A stretch of DNA of 64,000 bases, from contig NZ_KB904748.1 of NCBI RefSeq assembly GCF_000380185.1, positions 60,780 through 124,779 of the forward strand, read 5' to 3'. The notes under the pieces were generated by a model. The model saw only the letters and a program-made list of their open reading frames with translations, did no database searches and was not told the DNA's origin. Origin of the DNA: Thiofilum flexile DSM 14609. GTDB taxonomy: Bacteria; Pseudomonadota; Gammaproteobacteria; Thiotrichales; Thiotrichaceae. Positions 1 through 8,186 of the stretch are shown piece by piece; within the stretch, counting starts at the first letter, position 1; each line of letters opens with the position of its first letter. A program made the position numbers and the translations under genes.

Positions 1-198
1 ATTGGTGTCTTCGCGGAACACCTGAAGCTTGTCAAACGATAACTCCACAATACTACCGAAAAATCGACCACGACTGAGCTGATCATATTCCTGCTGCCAG
101 CCGGTGAGGTTGCTAGCGTGTAGATCAGCATCATCGGCCTCATGGCGTTGCAGTATTCTGCCGTTTTTCAGTGCAGGTCGGTCTGTGCTTACTTCCAT
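1..198 (-). CDS. eutR: EutR-type AraC-family regulator, N-terminal part
   Basis: The gene begins with an ATG at 198 and runs off the left edge, so only the first 66 residues are present. They include the stretch NLTGWQQEYDQLSRGRF, which I recognise from the N-terminal sensor part of EutR/FeaR-like AraC-family activators. The DNA-binding C-terminus is outside the window. It is divergent from eutB, separated by 174 bp, the usual arrangement for an activator that switches on ethanolamine genes in response to ethanolamine plus cobalamin in the enteric EutR paradigm. The role is inferred from family and position; the sequence seen covers no effector-binding residues I can name. Confidence 0.75.
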   Translation of the reverse strand, partial: MEVSTDRPALKNGRILQRHEADDADLHASNLTGWQQEYDQLSRGRFFGSIVELSFDKLQVFREDTN

Positions 199-372
199 TG
201 TGCACCCTTTTATTCACGGATTGACATAAAACTCATCCTGATAGAAACATAGTAGTCTGTTTTAAAAGGACTTTCAAAGATTTGCCAAAATTTGATACCC
301 CCAATTTTCTAGCTGTTACCACAATAAGAGCAGCAATATTCATACTCAGGCAACACCAGCGGGAACCTTTTT
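199..372. promoter_or_regulatory. Divergent eutR/eutB control region
   Basis: This 174-bp gap separates the divergent regulator and eutB starts. A TTGACA hexamer lies at 221-226, but no good -10 box sits at the ideal distance (TAGAAA at 242-247 gives 15 bp), as expected if transcription needs an activator. No clear operator repeat was found by eye. eutB has a weak GGGAA-like ribosome-binding site just before its ATG. Confidence 0.35.
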
Positions 373-1794
373 ATGTCCCAACATCAGCAGAGCAGTGGCT
401 TTCGCTATAGCGTTGGTCAGCGTACCTTTCAATTTCGTAATCTAGCCGATTTATTGGCTAAAGCTACCCCTGCACGTTCGGGTGATCGTCTAGCAGGTAT
501 CGCGGCACAGAATGCCGAAGAGCGGGTGATAGCACAGATGGCGCTTGCTGATCTGCCCCTCAAACATTTTCTAACCGATGTCGTAGTACCTTATGAAACT
601 GATGAGATTACTCGTTTAATTATTGACGAGCATGATCTAGAAGCCTTTGCACCCATCTCACATTTGACCGTAGGTGGCTTTCGAGATTGGCTATTAAGTG
701 ATCTGGCTACACCAGAAATGCTGACAAGCATTCGGGCGGGTATCACACCAGAAATGGCAGCGGCAGTCAGTAAAATCATGCGCAATCAGGATTTGATTCT
801 GGTGGCAAAAAAATGCCATGTCCGTAGCGCTTTCCGTAATACCATCGGCCTACCCGGACATTTATCCACCCGTCTGCAACCTAATCACCCTACCGATGAT
901 TTAACCGGCATTGCCGCTAGCATGCTCGATGGTTTGCTCTATGCCAATGGCGATGCCGTGATTGGTATTAATCCAGCTACCGATAATGTCGCGCAGGCTT
1001 GCCGCTTGATCAAAATGATGGCGGAGGTGATTGAGCATTATCAGATTCCTACCCAGTCCTGTGTGCTCACCCATGTCACTAATACCATTGAAGCGATTGA
1101 GCAAGGAGCACCTGTTGATTTGGTGTTTCAGTCTATTGGTGGTACGCAGGCGACTAACGATGGCTTTGGTTTTAATCTGGCAACCCTCACCGAAGCACAA
1201 GAGGCAGCGCTCTCTTTGCGACGTGGCACAGTGGGCAATAATGTGATGTATTTTGAAACGGGACAGGGTAGTGCCTTGTCTGCTAATGCTCATCACGGAG
1301 TCGATCAGCAGACTTGCGAGGCACGTGCTTATGCGGTAGCCCGGAAATTCAATCCATTGCTGGTGAATACCGTCGTGGGCTTTATTGGCCCTGAATACCT
1401 CTATGATGGCAAGGAGATTACCCGCGCCGGACTAGAGGATCATTTCTGCGGTAAGTTGCTGGGGCTGCCTATGGGTTGTGATGTCTGCTATACCAATCAC
1501 GCCAATGCTGATCAGAATGATATGGATAATCTACTCACTTTGCTGGGGGTAGCGGGCTGTGCGTTTATTATGGGCATTCCCGGCTCCGATGACATTATGC
1601 TGAATTATCAGACCACCTCCTTTCACGATGCTTTATATGCCCGCCGAGTCTTAGGTCTCAAACCTGCGCCGGAGTTTGCGGCTTGGTTGGAGCGTATGGA
1701 TATATTTCGTACTGGGCAGGGCTTCACCCTTAATCATCAAGTACCAGAGCATTTTCAACCCTCACTCAAGCGTCTATTAGGAGGGACATCATGA
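373..1794 (+). CDS. eutB: Ethanolamine ammonia-lyase large subunit
   Basis: EutB is the catalytic TIM-barrel subunit of adenosylcobalamin-dependent ethanolamine ammonia-lyase (EC 4.3.1.7), which converts ethanolamine to acetaldehyde and ammonia. At 473 residues it is slightly longer than the enteric protein (about 453). Family-typical stretches are visible: the N-terminal RSGDRLAGIAA, GDAVIGINP in the middle, YFETGQGSALSA, NTVVGFIGPEYLYDGKEI, and the C-terminal DDIMLNYQTT. The gene overlaps eutC by 4 bp (ATGA), so the two subunits are probably translationally coupled. No shell-protein or aldehyde-dehydrogenase genes follow. This is the compact eutBC-plus-permease arrangement, so acetaldehyde must be handled elsewhere. 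Identification is firm. Confidence 0.97.
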   Translation: MSQHQQSSGFRYSVGQRTFQFRNLADLLAKATPARSGDRLAGIAAQNAEERVIAQMALADLPLKHFLTDVVVPYETDEITRLIIDEHDLEAFAPISHLTVGGFRDWLLSDLATPEMLTSIRAGITPEMAAAVSKIMRNQDLILVAKKCHVRSAFRNTIGLPGHLSTRLQPNHPTDDLTGIAASMLDGLLYANGDAVIGINPATDNVAQACRLIKMMAEVIEHYQIPTQSCVLTHVTNTIEAIEQGAPVDLVFQSIGGTQATNDGFGFNLATLTEAQEAALSLRRGTVGNNVMYFETGQGSALSANAHHGVDQQTCEARAYAVARKFNPLLVNTVVGFIGPEYLYDGKEITRAGLEDHFCGKLLGLPMGCDVCYTNHANADQNDMDNLLTLLGVAGCAFIMGIPGSDDIMLNYQTTSFHDALYARRVLGLKPAPEFAAWLERMDIFRTGQGFTLNHQVPEHFQPSLKRLLGGTS

Positions 1795-2633
1795 GTAAGC
1801 TATTGCCTACTGACTCAATGGATGATGCGGTGATTGAAAACCCTTGGCAGGTATTGCGTCGCTTTACCGATGCACGCATTGGTTTAGGGCGGGCCGGTGT
1901 GAGTGTACCGACTCGTCATCTACTCGATTTTCAACTAGCCCATGCTAAAGCTCAGGACGCGGTACATACCCCACTCAATAGCTCAAGCCTCATCGAGAGT
2001 CTGCAACAACAGCCTTGGTGTAATGATCCGGTATTACCACTACAGAGTCAGGCGAATGATCGTGCCACCTATTTGCAGCGCCCCGACTATGGACGGCGTT
2101 TGGATGAAGCTTCACAACAGCGGCTAATGGAACTACCCCAACCCGACTCCCCCTATGATTTGGCGGTAGTCGTGGTTGATGGTTTATCGGCCTTGGCTAT
2201 TGAAGAAAATACTCTGGCCTTGTTGCAAATCCTTATCCCAGCACTGCAGCAGCAGAGAAATCCGTGGTCGCTCGCTCCTATTAGTGTAGTGGAGCAGGGG
2301 CGGGTGGCGATTGGTGATCATGTCGGTGAGCTGTTACAAGCCCGTTGTGTATTGGTGCTGATTGGTGAGCGTCCCGGTCTTAGCTCTCCAGACAGTATGG
2401 GGCTGTATTTGACTTGGGCACCCAAAATAGGGCGGGCAGACTCCCAGCGTAACTGCATTTCTAATGTGCGCCGCGCAGGGCTGCAATATGCCGATGCTAG
2501 CCGCAAAGTCCAATACCTACTGAATGAGGCCCGCAGCAGGAGTCTGTCTGGTGTGCAGCTTAAAGATCGCACGGATGACAATCTGTTAGAGCAAGATAGG
2601 GGTCATCATAGTTTTCTAGTTTCTCGCTCTTAA
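1791..2633 (+). CDS. eutC: Ethanolamine ammonia-lyase small subunit
   Basis: EutC binds the cobalamin cofactor together with EutB and completes the alpha/beta lyase. The 280-residue protein has a divergent N-terminal region of about 60 residues, then the conserved core: ARIGLGRAGVSVPTRHLLDF near residue 29, the central YDLAVVVVDGLSALAI, and the C-terminal LIGERPGLSSPDSMGLYLTW followed by the NCISNVRRAGL block typical of the family. The start overlaps the eutB stop. The next gene, a permease, begins 28 bp after its stop, consistent with one eutBC-eat transcript. Family length is about 295 residues, so the protein is complete. Confidence 0.95.
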   Translation: MSKLLPTDSMDDAVIENPWQVLRRFTDARIGLGRAGVSVPTRHLLDFQLAHAKAQDAVHTPLNSSSLIESLQQQPWCNDPVLPLQSQANDRATYLQRPDYGRRLDEASQQRLMELPQPDSPYDLAVVVVDGLSALAIEENTLALLQILIPALQQQRNPWSLAPISVVEQGRVAIGDHVGELLQARCVLVLIGERPGLSSPDSMGLYLTWAPKIGRADSQRNCISNVRRAGLQYADASRKVQYLLNEARSRSLSGVQLKDRTDDNLLEQDRGHHSFLVSRS

Positions 2634-2661
2634 CCCTGTTATTTGTATAGAGGTATTCATT

Positions 2662-4053
2662 ATGTCGACTGTGTTGGATCAGGATTATCTAGCCAAGCGC
2701 CAACTCAAACGCGGCACGGCCGGATGGCTATTATTAGCTGGGTTAGGCGTGTCTTATGTGATTTCTGGCGACTTTGCCGGGTGGAACTTTGGTATTGCCG
2801 AAGCGGGCTGGGGTGGTTTTGTCATTGCTGCTGTACTCATGGGCTTGATGTATCTCACCCTCGTATTATCACTGGCTGAAATGTCGGCAGCCATTCCCGC
2901 AGCAGGGGGCGGCTATAGCTTTGCCCGTCAGGCGATGGGGCCTGCTGGCGGCTTTCTGACCGGGCTTGCGGTATTGATTGAATATGTGCTGGCACCAGCG
3001 GCGATTGTGATCTTCATCGGGGCCGCCGTAGAGTCTCTGTTGGGTGTCAATGGGCCGGTAATCTATGCCTTATTTTATATCATTTTTATCGGCATTCACC
3101 TCGCTGGAGTGGGCGAAGCTTTAAAGGTTATGATGGTGATTAGCGCGTTGGCAGTACTCGCTATTTTGGGTACAGCAATAGCACTGTTGGGGGACTTTAA
3201 TGCTGCTTTGCTATTTGATATTGAACCGACTCAAGCTGTTGGGGCATCCCCATTCTTGCCTTTTGGCTGGTATGGTGTTTGGGCTGCTTTGCCGTTTGCG
3301 ATGTGGCTATTTCTCGCAGTAGAAGGGGTGCCTTTAGCGGCGGAAGAGGCTAAGAACCCGGCTAAAGATGTACCTAAGGGTATTATTGTGGCTATGATTT
3401 TCCTACTGTTTACCGCTGCCCTAATGGTGATCATTCTGGCAGGTGTGACAGGTTCTAAAGCACTAGGTAGCAGTACCGTACCGCTAGTGGATGCCTTGAA
3501 TGCGGCGCATAAACCCCTGCTCGCCACGATGGTCAATGTATTAGCTCTAGCCGGTCTGATTGCTTCTTTCTTTTCGATTATTTATGGCTACAGCCGTCTA
3601 GTATTTGCTTTATCCCGGACGGGCTATCTGCCACAAAGCCTGTCCCTGACCAATACACGCAAGGTTCCAGCGCGTGCGCTGATTATTCCGGGGATCTTTG
3701 GCTTTTTAGCGTCACTCACGGGTGAGGGGGATTTAATGTTGGCGATGGCAGTCGTGGGTGCTACGGTTTCCTATGCCCTCATGTCGTTAAGCCATATTCT
3801 GCTACGCCTAAATCACCCTGAAATGCCGCGCCCTTATAAAACGCCAGGCGGTATTTTCACCTCTGGTCTGTCGCTGATCTTGTCACTGGTGGCATTGACT
3901 GGGGTTTATGCTTATGACCCGCGTGCCTTTATGTATACCTTAGTATTGTTTGCACTCGGTGCGGCCTATTTCTTTGGCTATAGTCGCAACCATCTAGTTG
4001 CCAAAACACCTGAAGAAGAATTCAGCATGTTAGCTCAAGCTGAGACTGCATAA
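2662..4053 (+). CDS. eat: Ethanolamine permease (APC superfamily)
   Basis: This is a 463-residue APC-superfamily transporter with about 12 hydrophobic segments. The N-terminal RGTAGWLLLAGLGVSYVISGDFAGWNFG signature (residues about 17-45) and the AAIPAAGGGYSFARQAMGP block are characteristic of the ethanolamine permease family. It should bring ethanolamine across the inner membrane for the EutBC lyase encoded just upstream. Other APC members carry amino acids, but context and the N-terminal motif favour ethanolamine. The 28-bp gap to eutC suggests the same operon. A palindromic repeat follows the stop and may help end the transcript. Confidence 0.92.
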   Translation: MSTVLDQDYLAKRQLKRGTAGWLLLAGLGVSYVISGDFAGWNFGIAEAGWGGFVIAAVLMGLMYLTLVLSLAEMSAAIPAAGGGYSFARQAMGPAGGFLTGLAVLIEYVLAPAAIVIFIGAAVESLLGVNGPVIYALFYIIFIGIHLAGVGEALKVMMVISALAVLAILGTAIALLGDFNAALLFDIEPTQAVGASPFLPFGWYGVWAALPFAMWLFLAVEGVPLAAEEAKNPAKDVPKGIIVAMIFLLFTAALMVIILAGVTGSKALGSSTVPLVDALNAAHKPLLATMVNVLALAGLIASFFSIIYGYSRLVFALSRTGYLPQSLSLTNTRKVPARALIIPGIFGFLASLTGEGDLMLAMAVVGATVSYALMSLSHILLRLNHPEMPRPYKTPGGIFTSGLSLILSLVALTGVYAYDPRAFMYTLVLFALGAAYFFGYSRNHLVAKTPEEEFSMLAQAETA

Positions 4054-4068
4054 ACAATTAAACTAGGA

Positions 4069-4196
4069 TAGGTATAACAAAGTAATCGGGTATTTCTGGA
4101 GCAGTCTTGGCGGCAAGGATGCCGCCTTGTAGCGTACAGGGAGGTATTCACAGCGGCTGCGGAAGAAATACTCGATTACTTTGGCTCAAGTACTTA
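4069..4196. repeat. Intergenic palindromic repeat, copy A
   Basis: This is one of five related intergenic elements of about 105-130 bp. The outer arms are near-complementary: AAAGTAATCGGGTATTTCT on the left against AGAAATACTCGATTACTTT on the right. An inner hairpin (GGCGGCAAGGATGCCGCC) and the segment TAGCGTACAGGGA lie between them. The flanks GGTATAACAAAG and CTTTGGCTCAAGTACTTA recur at other copies. It lies between the permease and radical SAM genes. The remaining bases to 4341 show no gene or clear riboswitch. Confidence 0.85.
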
Positions 4197-4341
4197 ATCC
4201 CATAACAGGCTTTCGGGGGCGTGGCCTATCGTGCATAGGCTGCGTTACCCCTGCATGAATCCTCCATAAGCTCCCATCCTATTCCTGCACAGCTCAGCTC
4301 CATACTGCTTCTGATATCACCACACAACTAAGGAAGCTGTT

Positions 4342-5772
4342 ATGCACGTCAAAATGATTCTGCCTGCCTTACAGGAAGCGGGTTCACCCGAATGGCGTCC
4401 GATTAAGTATTCACTGTTTCCACCACTAGGGCTGGCTACACTAGCGGCTTATCTACATCCTGATGATACGGTGGAACTGGTGGACCAGCATGTGGAGCGT
4501 TTGGACTGGCAGGATGAGCCGGATCTGGTGGTGATTCAGGTCTATATTACCAACGCCTCGCGAGCCTATCGCATTGCCGATCATTACCGTGCTAAAGGTT
4601 GCTATGTGTGTCTGGGGGGACTGCATGTGACCTCTCTACCAGAAGAGGCTGCTCGTCATGCCGATTCTATTTTTCTGGGGCCAGGTGAGGAGACTTTTCC
4701 GCAGTTTCTGGCAGATTTTCGTCGGGGTGAACCCAAGGTGCGCTATCAATCGGGAGTACGCACGCTGGAGCATCTACCACCCATCCGGCGTGATCTAATC
4801 AAACGAGACAAATATCTAGTACCGAACTCGATTGTAGTGACACGCGGCTGTCCGTATCACTGTAACTTTTGCTATAAAGATGCGTTTTTTCAGGGGGGAA
4901 AATCGTTCTATACCCAACGGGTAGATGCGGCACTCGCGGAGATTGAACGCCTGCCGGGGCGGCATTTGTACTTTCTGGATGATCATTTGCTGGGAGATGC
5001 CCGTTTTGCCCGTGCCTTATTTGATGGTATGCAGGGTATGAGACGTTTGTTTCAGGGAGCGTCGACTGTGAATGCCATTTTAAAGGGTGATCTCATTGAG
5101 CGAGCGGCTGAGGCCGGTTTGCGTAGTGTATTCATTGGTTTTGAATCATTAGGGGCGGAGAGTTTGGCCTTTTCTAATAAGGGGCAAAATCTGGGGCGGG
5201 ATTATGATGCGGTGATTCGACGGCTGGATCAGCTGGGTATTAAAATCAATGGTAGCTTTGTGTTTGGGCTGGATGGTGATACCCCTGAAGTATTCCGGCG
5301 CACAGTGGACTGGGCAGTGAGTCGGGGCATTACTACCGCGACCTTTCATATTGCTACCCCGTATCCTGGCACCGCCTATTACCAACAATTAAAGGCAGCC
5401 GGGCGGCTGCGTAGTGATAACTGGGATTTGTACGATACCCGCCATGTCGTATTCGAGCCACGGGGTATGAGTAGTGCAGAGTTGCAAGCGGGTTATGAAT
5501 GGGCTTATCGTGAGTTTTATAGTTGGGGTAATATTTTCAAAGCCAGCCAGCAGCACGTTGCGCTGAATCAGCGCCTGCGCCATTTTGCTTATAGTGCAGG
5601 CTGGAAAAAGGCTGAGCCGATCTGGAATAGCTTAATCCGGCATGGCGGGCTGGGGCTGATGCGTCAGATACTGGAGCTGACCTTAGACGGACGTGAGGCG
5701 GCTCAGACACCAATAACAACACTGAAAACACCCGTATTACAGGACATCCCGTGTCATGATGAAGCGCCTTAA
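4342..5772 (+). CDS. B12-binding-domain radical SAM protein
   Basis: This 476-residue enzyme has an N-terminal Rossmann-like cobalamin-binding type domain (about residues 1-135, ending near LGPGEETFPQFL) followed by a radical SAM barrel. The [4Fe-4S] cluster motif is C170-x3-C174-x2-C177 in TRGCPYHCNFCYKD. A canonical DxHxxG B12 motif is not seen, so actual B12 binding is uncertain. Class B members perform methylations or rearrangements in lipid, hopanoid or secondary metabolism; the substrate here is unknown. Its end overlaps the next gene by 17 bp, so the two are probably coupled. The start was chosen for the AGGAAGC sequence a few bases upstream of the ATG. Function beyond family is not assigned. 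Confidence 0.85.
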   Translation: MHVKMILPALQEAGSPEWRPIKYSLFPPLGLATLAAYLHPDDTVELVDQHVERLDWQDEPDLVVIQVYITNASRAYRIADHYRAKGCYVCLGGLHVTSLPEEAARHADSIFLGPGEETFPQFLADFRRGEPKVRYQSGVRTLEHLPPIRRDLIKRDKYLVPNSIVVTRGCPYHCNFCYKDAFFQGGKSFYTQRVDAALAEIERLPGRHLYFLDDHLLGDARFARALFDGMQGMRRLFQGASTVNAILKGDLIERAAEAGLRSVFIGFESLGAESLAFSNKGQNLGRDYDAVIRRLDQLGIKINGSFVFGLDGDTPEVFRRTVDWAVSRGITTATFHIATPYPGTAYYQQLKAAGRLRSDNWDLYDTRHVVFEPRGMSSAELQAGYEWAYREFYSWGNIFKASQQHVALNQRLRHFAYSAGWKKAEPIWNSLIRHGGLGLMRQILELTLDGREAAQTPITTLKTPVLQDIPCHDEAP

Positions 5773-6763
5773 AATTTTGTTGGATATTAGCCTCATGCTA
5801 TCACCACTGCTGCTCTGGTTTGTCGTGACTCAGCCGCTATTTGATTTCGGCGGGGGAGCGCCAAAAAATACGCTGGCGATTGATATTTCACCGGAGCGCT
5901 TGAAGGCTCATGTACGTAAGTTAGCCGAGGAACTGCCACCTCGAACCTTTCCTGACTATTTGGATCAATCGGCTGCCTATATTCAGGAGCAATGGTCCGC
6001 CTATGGTAAGGTTGATGTACTTCCTTATCAAAGTGATGGAGAAACCTACCGTAATCTATCGATTACCTTTGGGTCTACGGTCGGCGCTGCAGTGGGGCCG
6101 AGCCTGATTATTGGGGCACATTATGATGCGCATGAGAGCCAGCCGGGGGCGGATGATAATGCTAGCGGTGTGGCGGGACTGCTGGAGTTAGCACGCCTAT
6201 TAAGCCATGCCAGTTTGGATAGACCTGTGACACTGGTAGCCTTTACGCTGGAAGAGCCTCCCTTTTTCCGCACGCCGGATATGGGTAGTGCGGTTTATGC
6301 CAAAGCTTTGCAGGAGCAGGGGACAGCGGTGGAGCTGGTGATGATACTGGAGATGATCGGCTATTACAGCGATGAGCCAGACAGCCAAAGTTACCCCCTG
6401 CCACTGATGAGTTACCTGTATTCGGATCGGGGTGACTTTATTGCTGTGGTGGGCGATTTGGGGAGTATGGGTATTGTGCGCCAGACTAAGGCTGATATGC
6501 GTCAAGCTATGACCCTACCCGTTTATTCCATTAATGCTCCACGCCTATTGCCCGGTATTGATTTCTCCGATCATCGCAGCTTTTGGGCGCGAGGTTTTCC
6601 CGCCTTGATGATTACTGATACGGCTTTCTACCGTAATCTAAACTATCACAGCAAGGCAGATACGTGGGATAAGTTGGATTATGTGCGTATGGCTGATGTT
6701 TTGCGCGGTGTCATGGCGGTGATAGTGGAGCGGGCGGGGCAAAATGACAAAAGTAATATATGA
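5756..6763 (+). CDS. Membrane-anchored M28-family metallopeptidase
   Basis: This 335-residue protein has an N-terminal hydrophobic segment (residues about 8-30) that is a signal anchor or uncleaved signal, placing the catalytic domain outside the inner membrane. The M28 di-zinc ligands are visible: H122 and D124 in GAHYDAHE, D133/D134 in GADDNASG, the E166-E167 pair in FTLEEPPF, and a C-terminal His in NYHSKADTWDKLDY. M28 enzymes are aminopeptidases or related hydrolases, including glutaminyl cyclases, so the substrate is open. Its start lies inside the radical SAM gene, an unusual partner, suggesting that it acts on or matures the same product. Class identification is firm; the role is unknown. 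Confidence 0.85.
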   Translation: MMKRLKILLDISLMLSPLLLWFVVTQPLFDFGGGAPKNTLAIDISPERLKAHVRKLAEELPPRTFPDYLDQSAAYIQEQWSAYGKVDVLPYQSDGETYRNLSITFGSTVGAAVGPSLIIGAHYDAHESQPGADDNASGVAGLLELARLLSHASLDRPVTLVAFTLEEPPFFRTPDMGSAVYAKALQEQGTAVELVMILEMIGYYSDEPDSQSYPLPLMSYLYSDRGDFIAVVGDLGSMGIVRQTKADMRQAMTLPVYSINAPRLLPGIDFSDHRSFWARGFPALMITDTAFYRNLNYHSKADTWDKLDYVRMADVLRGVMAVIVERAGQNDKSNI

Positions 6764-6784
6764 TTGAGCAACCTGTATTGTGTG

Positions 6785-7231
6785 ATGAATTTAAAGATGA
6801 AACCACAACGTATTGCCTTTGATCTTGATGAGACCTTAGGCACACCTATCATCCATAATAATTCTATTATTGGGTTTAATCTACGCACTGGCTGCCATGA
6901 ACTTCTCACAGAGTTGGCTCAAGATCATGATTTGATTTTATGGACAGTTAGCACTCGAAGCTATGTCGAAAAGGTTTTAGCCTATGGTTTGACGGGCTAT
7001 TTTAAAGAAATATATTCATGGGATGAACTGGCCTGTGAGTGGAAAGATATCCGTCGTATCCATGTCGACTATTTGATTGATGATAGCCCCCATCATCAAG
7101 ACGAAGCCCAAAAATATGGTTTAGAGTCGCATTATATTGTTGTCCCTGCTTATGGTAGTCCAGAAGATTGTCAGGATGCGCTTTTATGGGTTAAGCAGAT
7201 ATGGGTAGCCTTAAAAGGTGAAGCTATTTAG
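6785..7231 (+). CDS. HAD-like phosphatase-type protein
   Basis: This small protein of about 148 residues has the HAD motif I nucleophile in FDLDETLG, a motif II-like LILWTVSTRSY, and a C-terminal acidic YLIDDSPHH that fits motif IV. It resembles NLI-interacting/HAD-like phosphatases that lack a large cap domain. A TTG at 6764 extends the frame, but ATG 6785 or ATG 6797 is more likely, since the HAD core starts right after the second one; no strong ribosome-binding site decides between them. It follows the peptidase gene closely and may be in the same transcript. Substrate unknown. Confidence 0.7.
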   Translation: MNLKMKPQRIAFDLDETLGTPIIHNNSIIGFNLRTGCHELLTELAQDHDLILWTVSTRSYVEKVLAYGLTGYFKEIYSWDELACEWKDIRRIHVDYLIDDSPHHQDEAQKYGLESHYIVVPAYGSPEDCQDALLWVKQIWVALKGEAI

Positions 7232-7263
7232 CCTAATAGTTTTTATAAATTTGAGTGTTTAAC

Positions 7264-7617
7264 ATGAAGTATAAATTATTCGTTTTGATGGGGTTGTTTT
7301 TATTTTCTGTAGTGACCGTTCACTCAATGCCATCTGATTATGCGGATGAATTGAAGAAAAGTGATAAGGCACTCACTAAAGTTTATAAAGAGCTTATGGC
7401 TGAGCTTAAGCGTCAAAATCTTGAGGTTGAAGTAAAAAAACTGAAGGAAGCAGAGCGGGCTTGGATTAAGTATAGAGAGGCACAATGCGATTTTGAAAAC
7501 AGATACCTTGCAGCAGGGGCGCAATGCACTCTCAAAGAAATACAAGCTCGCGAACAGAAATTGAAGGAGCTTCTCACTTATGCTAAACAAAGTGCTCCAG
7601 CTAATGTTAAGAGGTAA
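7264..7617 (+). CDS. Secreted LprI-like (DUF1311) protein
   Basis: The predicted 117-residue product begins MKYKLFVLMGLFLFSVVTVHS, a clear signal peptide, so it is probably periplasmic. The mature part is a charged helical region ending in the DUF1311 pattern ERAWIKYREAQCDFE with a second cysteine about 20 residues later (GAQCTLKEI), a likely disulfide pair. This family includes the LprI lysozyme inhibitor, but most members are of unknown function. A GTG at 7255 is in frame; ATG 7264 was chosen because it starts the signal peptide directly. It lies 5 bp upstream of the Uma2 gene. Confidence 0.7.
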   Translation: MKYKLFVLMGLFLFSVVTVHSMPSDYADELKKSDKALTKVYKELMAELKRQNLEVEVKKLKEAERAWIKYREAQCDFENRYLAAGAQCTLKEIQAREQKLKELLTYAKQSAPANVKR

Positions 7618-7622
7618 GCCTT

Positions 7623-8177
7623 ATGTCGTCTTCTGCATTGTTGGCTCAGCCACACCGTTGGACGCGTACCGAGTATGAACGCATGATCGAGGCGGGGGTC
7701 TTTCATCCTGAGGCTCGTTTTGAACTGATTGAGGGAGCTATTATTGATATGACACCACAAGGAAGTTATCACGCAACCTCTATTCAAGTCATGGCGGATT
7801 ATCTGCGCAGTTTATTTGGGGCGGGTTATCATGTGCGTATGCAAATGCCTTTGGCTTTGGGTGAGGATTCCGAGCCGGAGCCTGATGTAGCTGTGGTAAC
7901 AGGGAGTTTTATGGATTATCGCCATACTCATCCACAAACCGCAGCGTTGGTGGTTGAGGTAGCGAATAGTACGCTAGCCTATGATCGATTAAAGGCAGCA
8001 CTTTACGCTAGCCAAGGTATTCCAGAGTATTGGTTGGTTAATCTAAAAGAAAATTGCCTTGAGGTGTTTCAAGAGCCAGAAAACGGGCGCTATACCCGCT
8101 ATTGTAGTGTGAAAGCGGGCAGCACGTTTGTATGTAGTAATGGCGAACAGGTGAGGGTGGATAGTGTGTTAGTGTGA
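7623..8177 (+). CDS. Uma2-family putative endonuclease (DUF820)
   Basis: This 184-residue protein has the Uma2/DUF820 architecture: the N-terminal WTRTEYERMIEAGVF, then FELIEGAIIDM, the PD-(D/E)XK-type acidic pair in EPEPDVAVV and ALVVEVANST, followed by YASQGIPEYWLVNLKE. The fold is that of restriction-like nucleases. The families are very abundant in cyanobacteria and filamentous bacteria, but their cellular job is poorly known. It ends 9 bp before the convergent OLD-like gene on the other strand. Family assignment is firm; nuclease activity is inferred. Confidence 0.8.
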   Translation: MSSSALLAQPHRWTRTEYERMIEAGVFHPEARFELIEGAIIDMTPQGSYHATSIQVMADYLRSLFGAGYHVRMQMPLALGEDSEPEPDVAVVTGSFMDYRHTHPQTAALVVEVANSTLAYDRLKAALYASQGIPEYWLVNLKENCLEVFQEPENGRYTRYCSVKAGSTFVCSNGEQVRVDSVLV

Positions 8178-8186
8178 GCCTGTAAT

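Noticed and set aside
4200..4341. Cobalamin riboswitch before the B12-type radical SAM gene
   Set aside because: No GCCACTG-type B12 box or matching fold could be seen; only unrelated hairpins.
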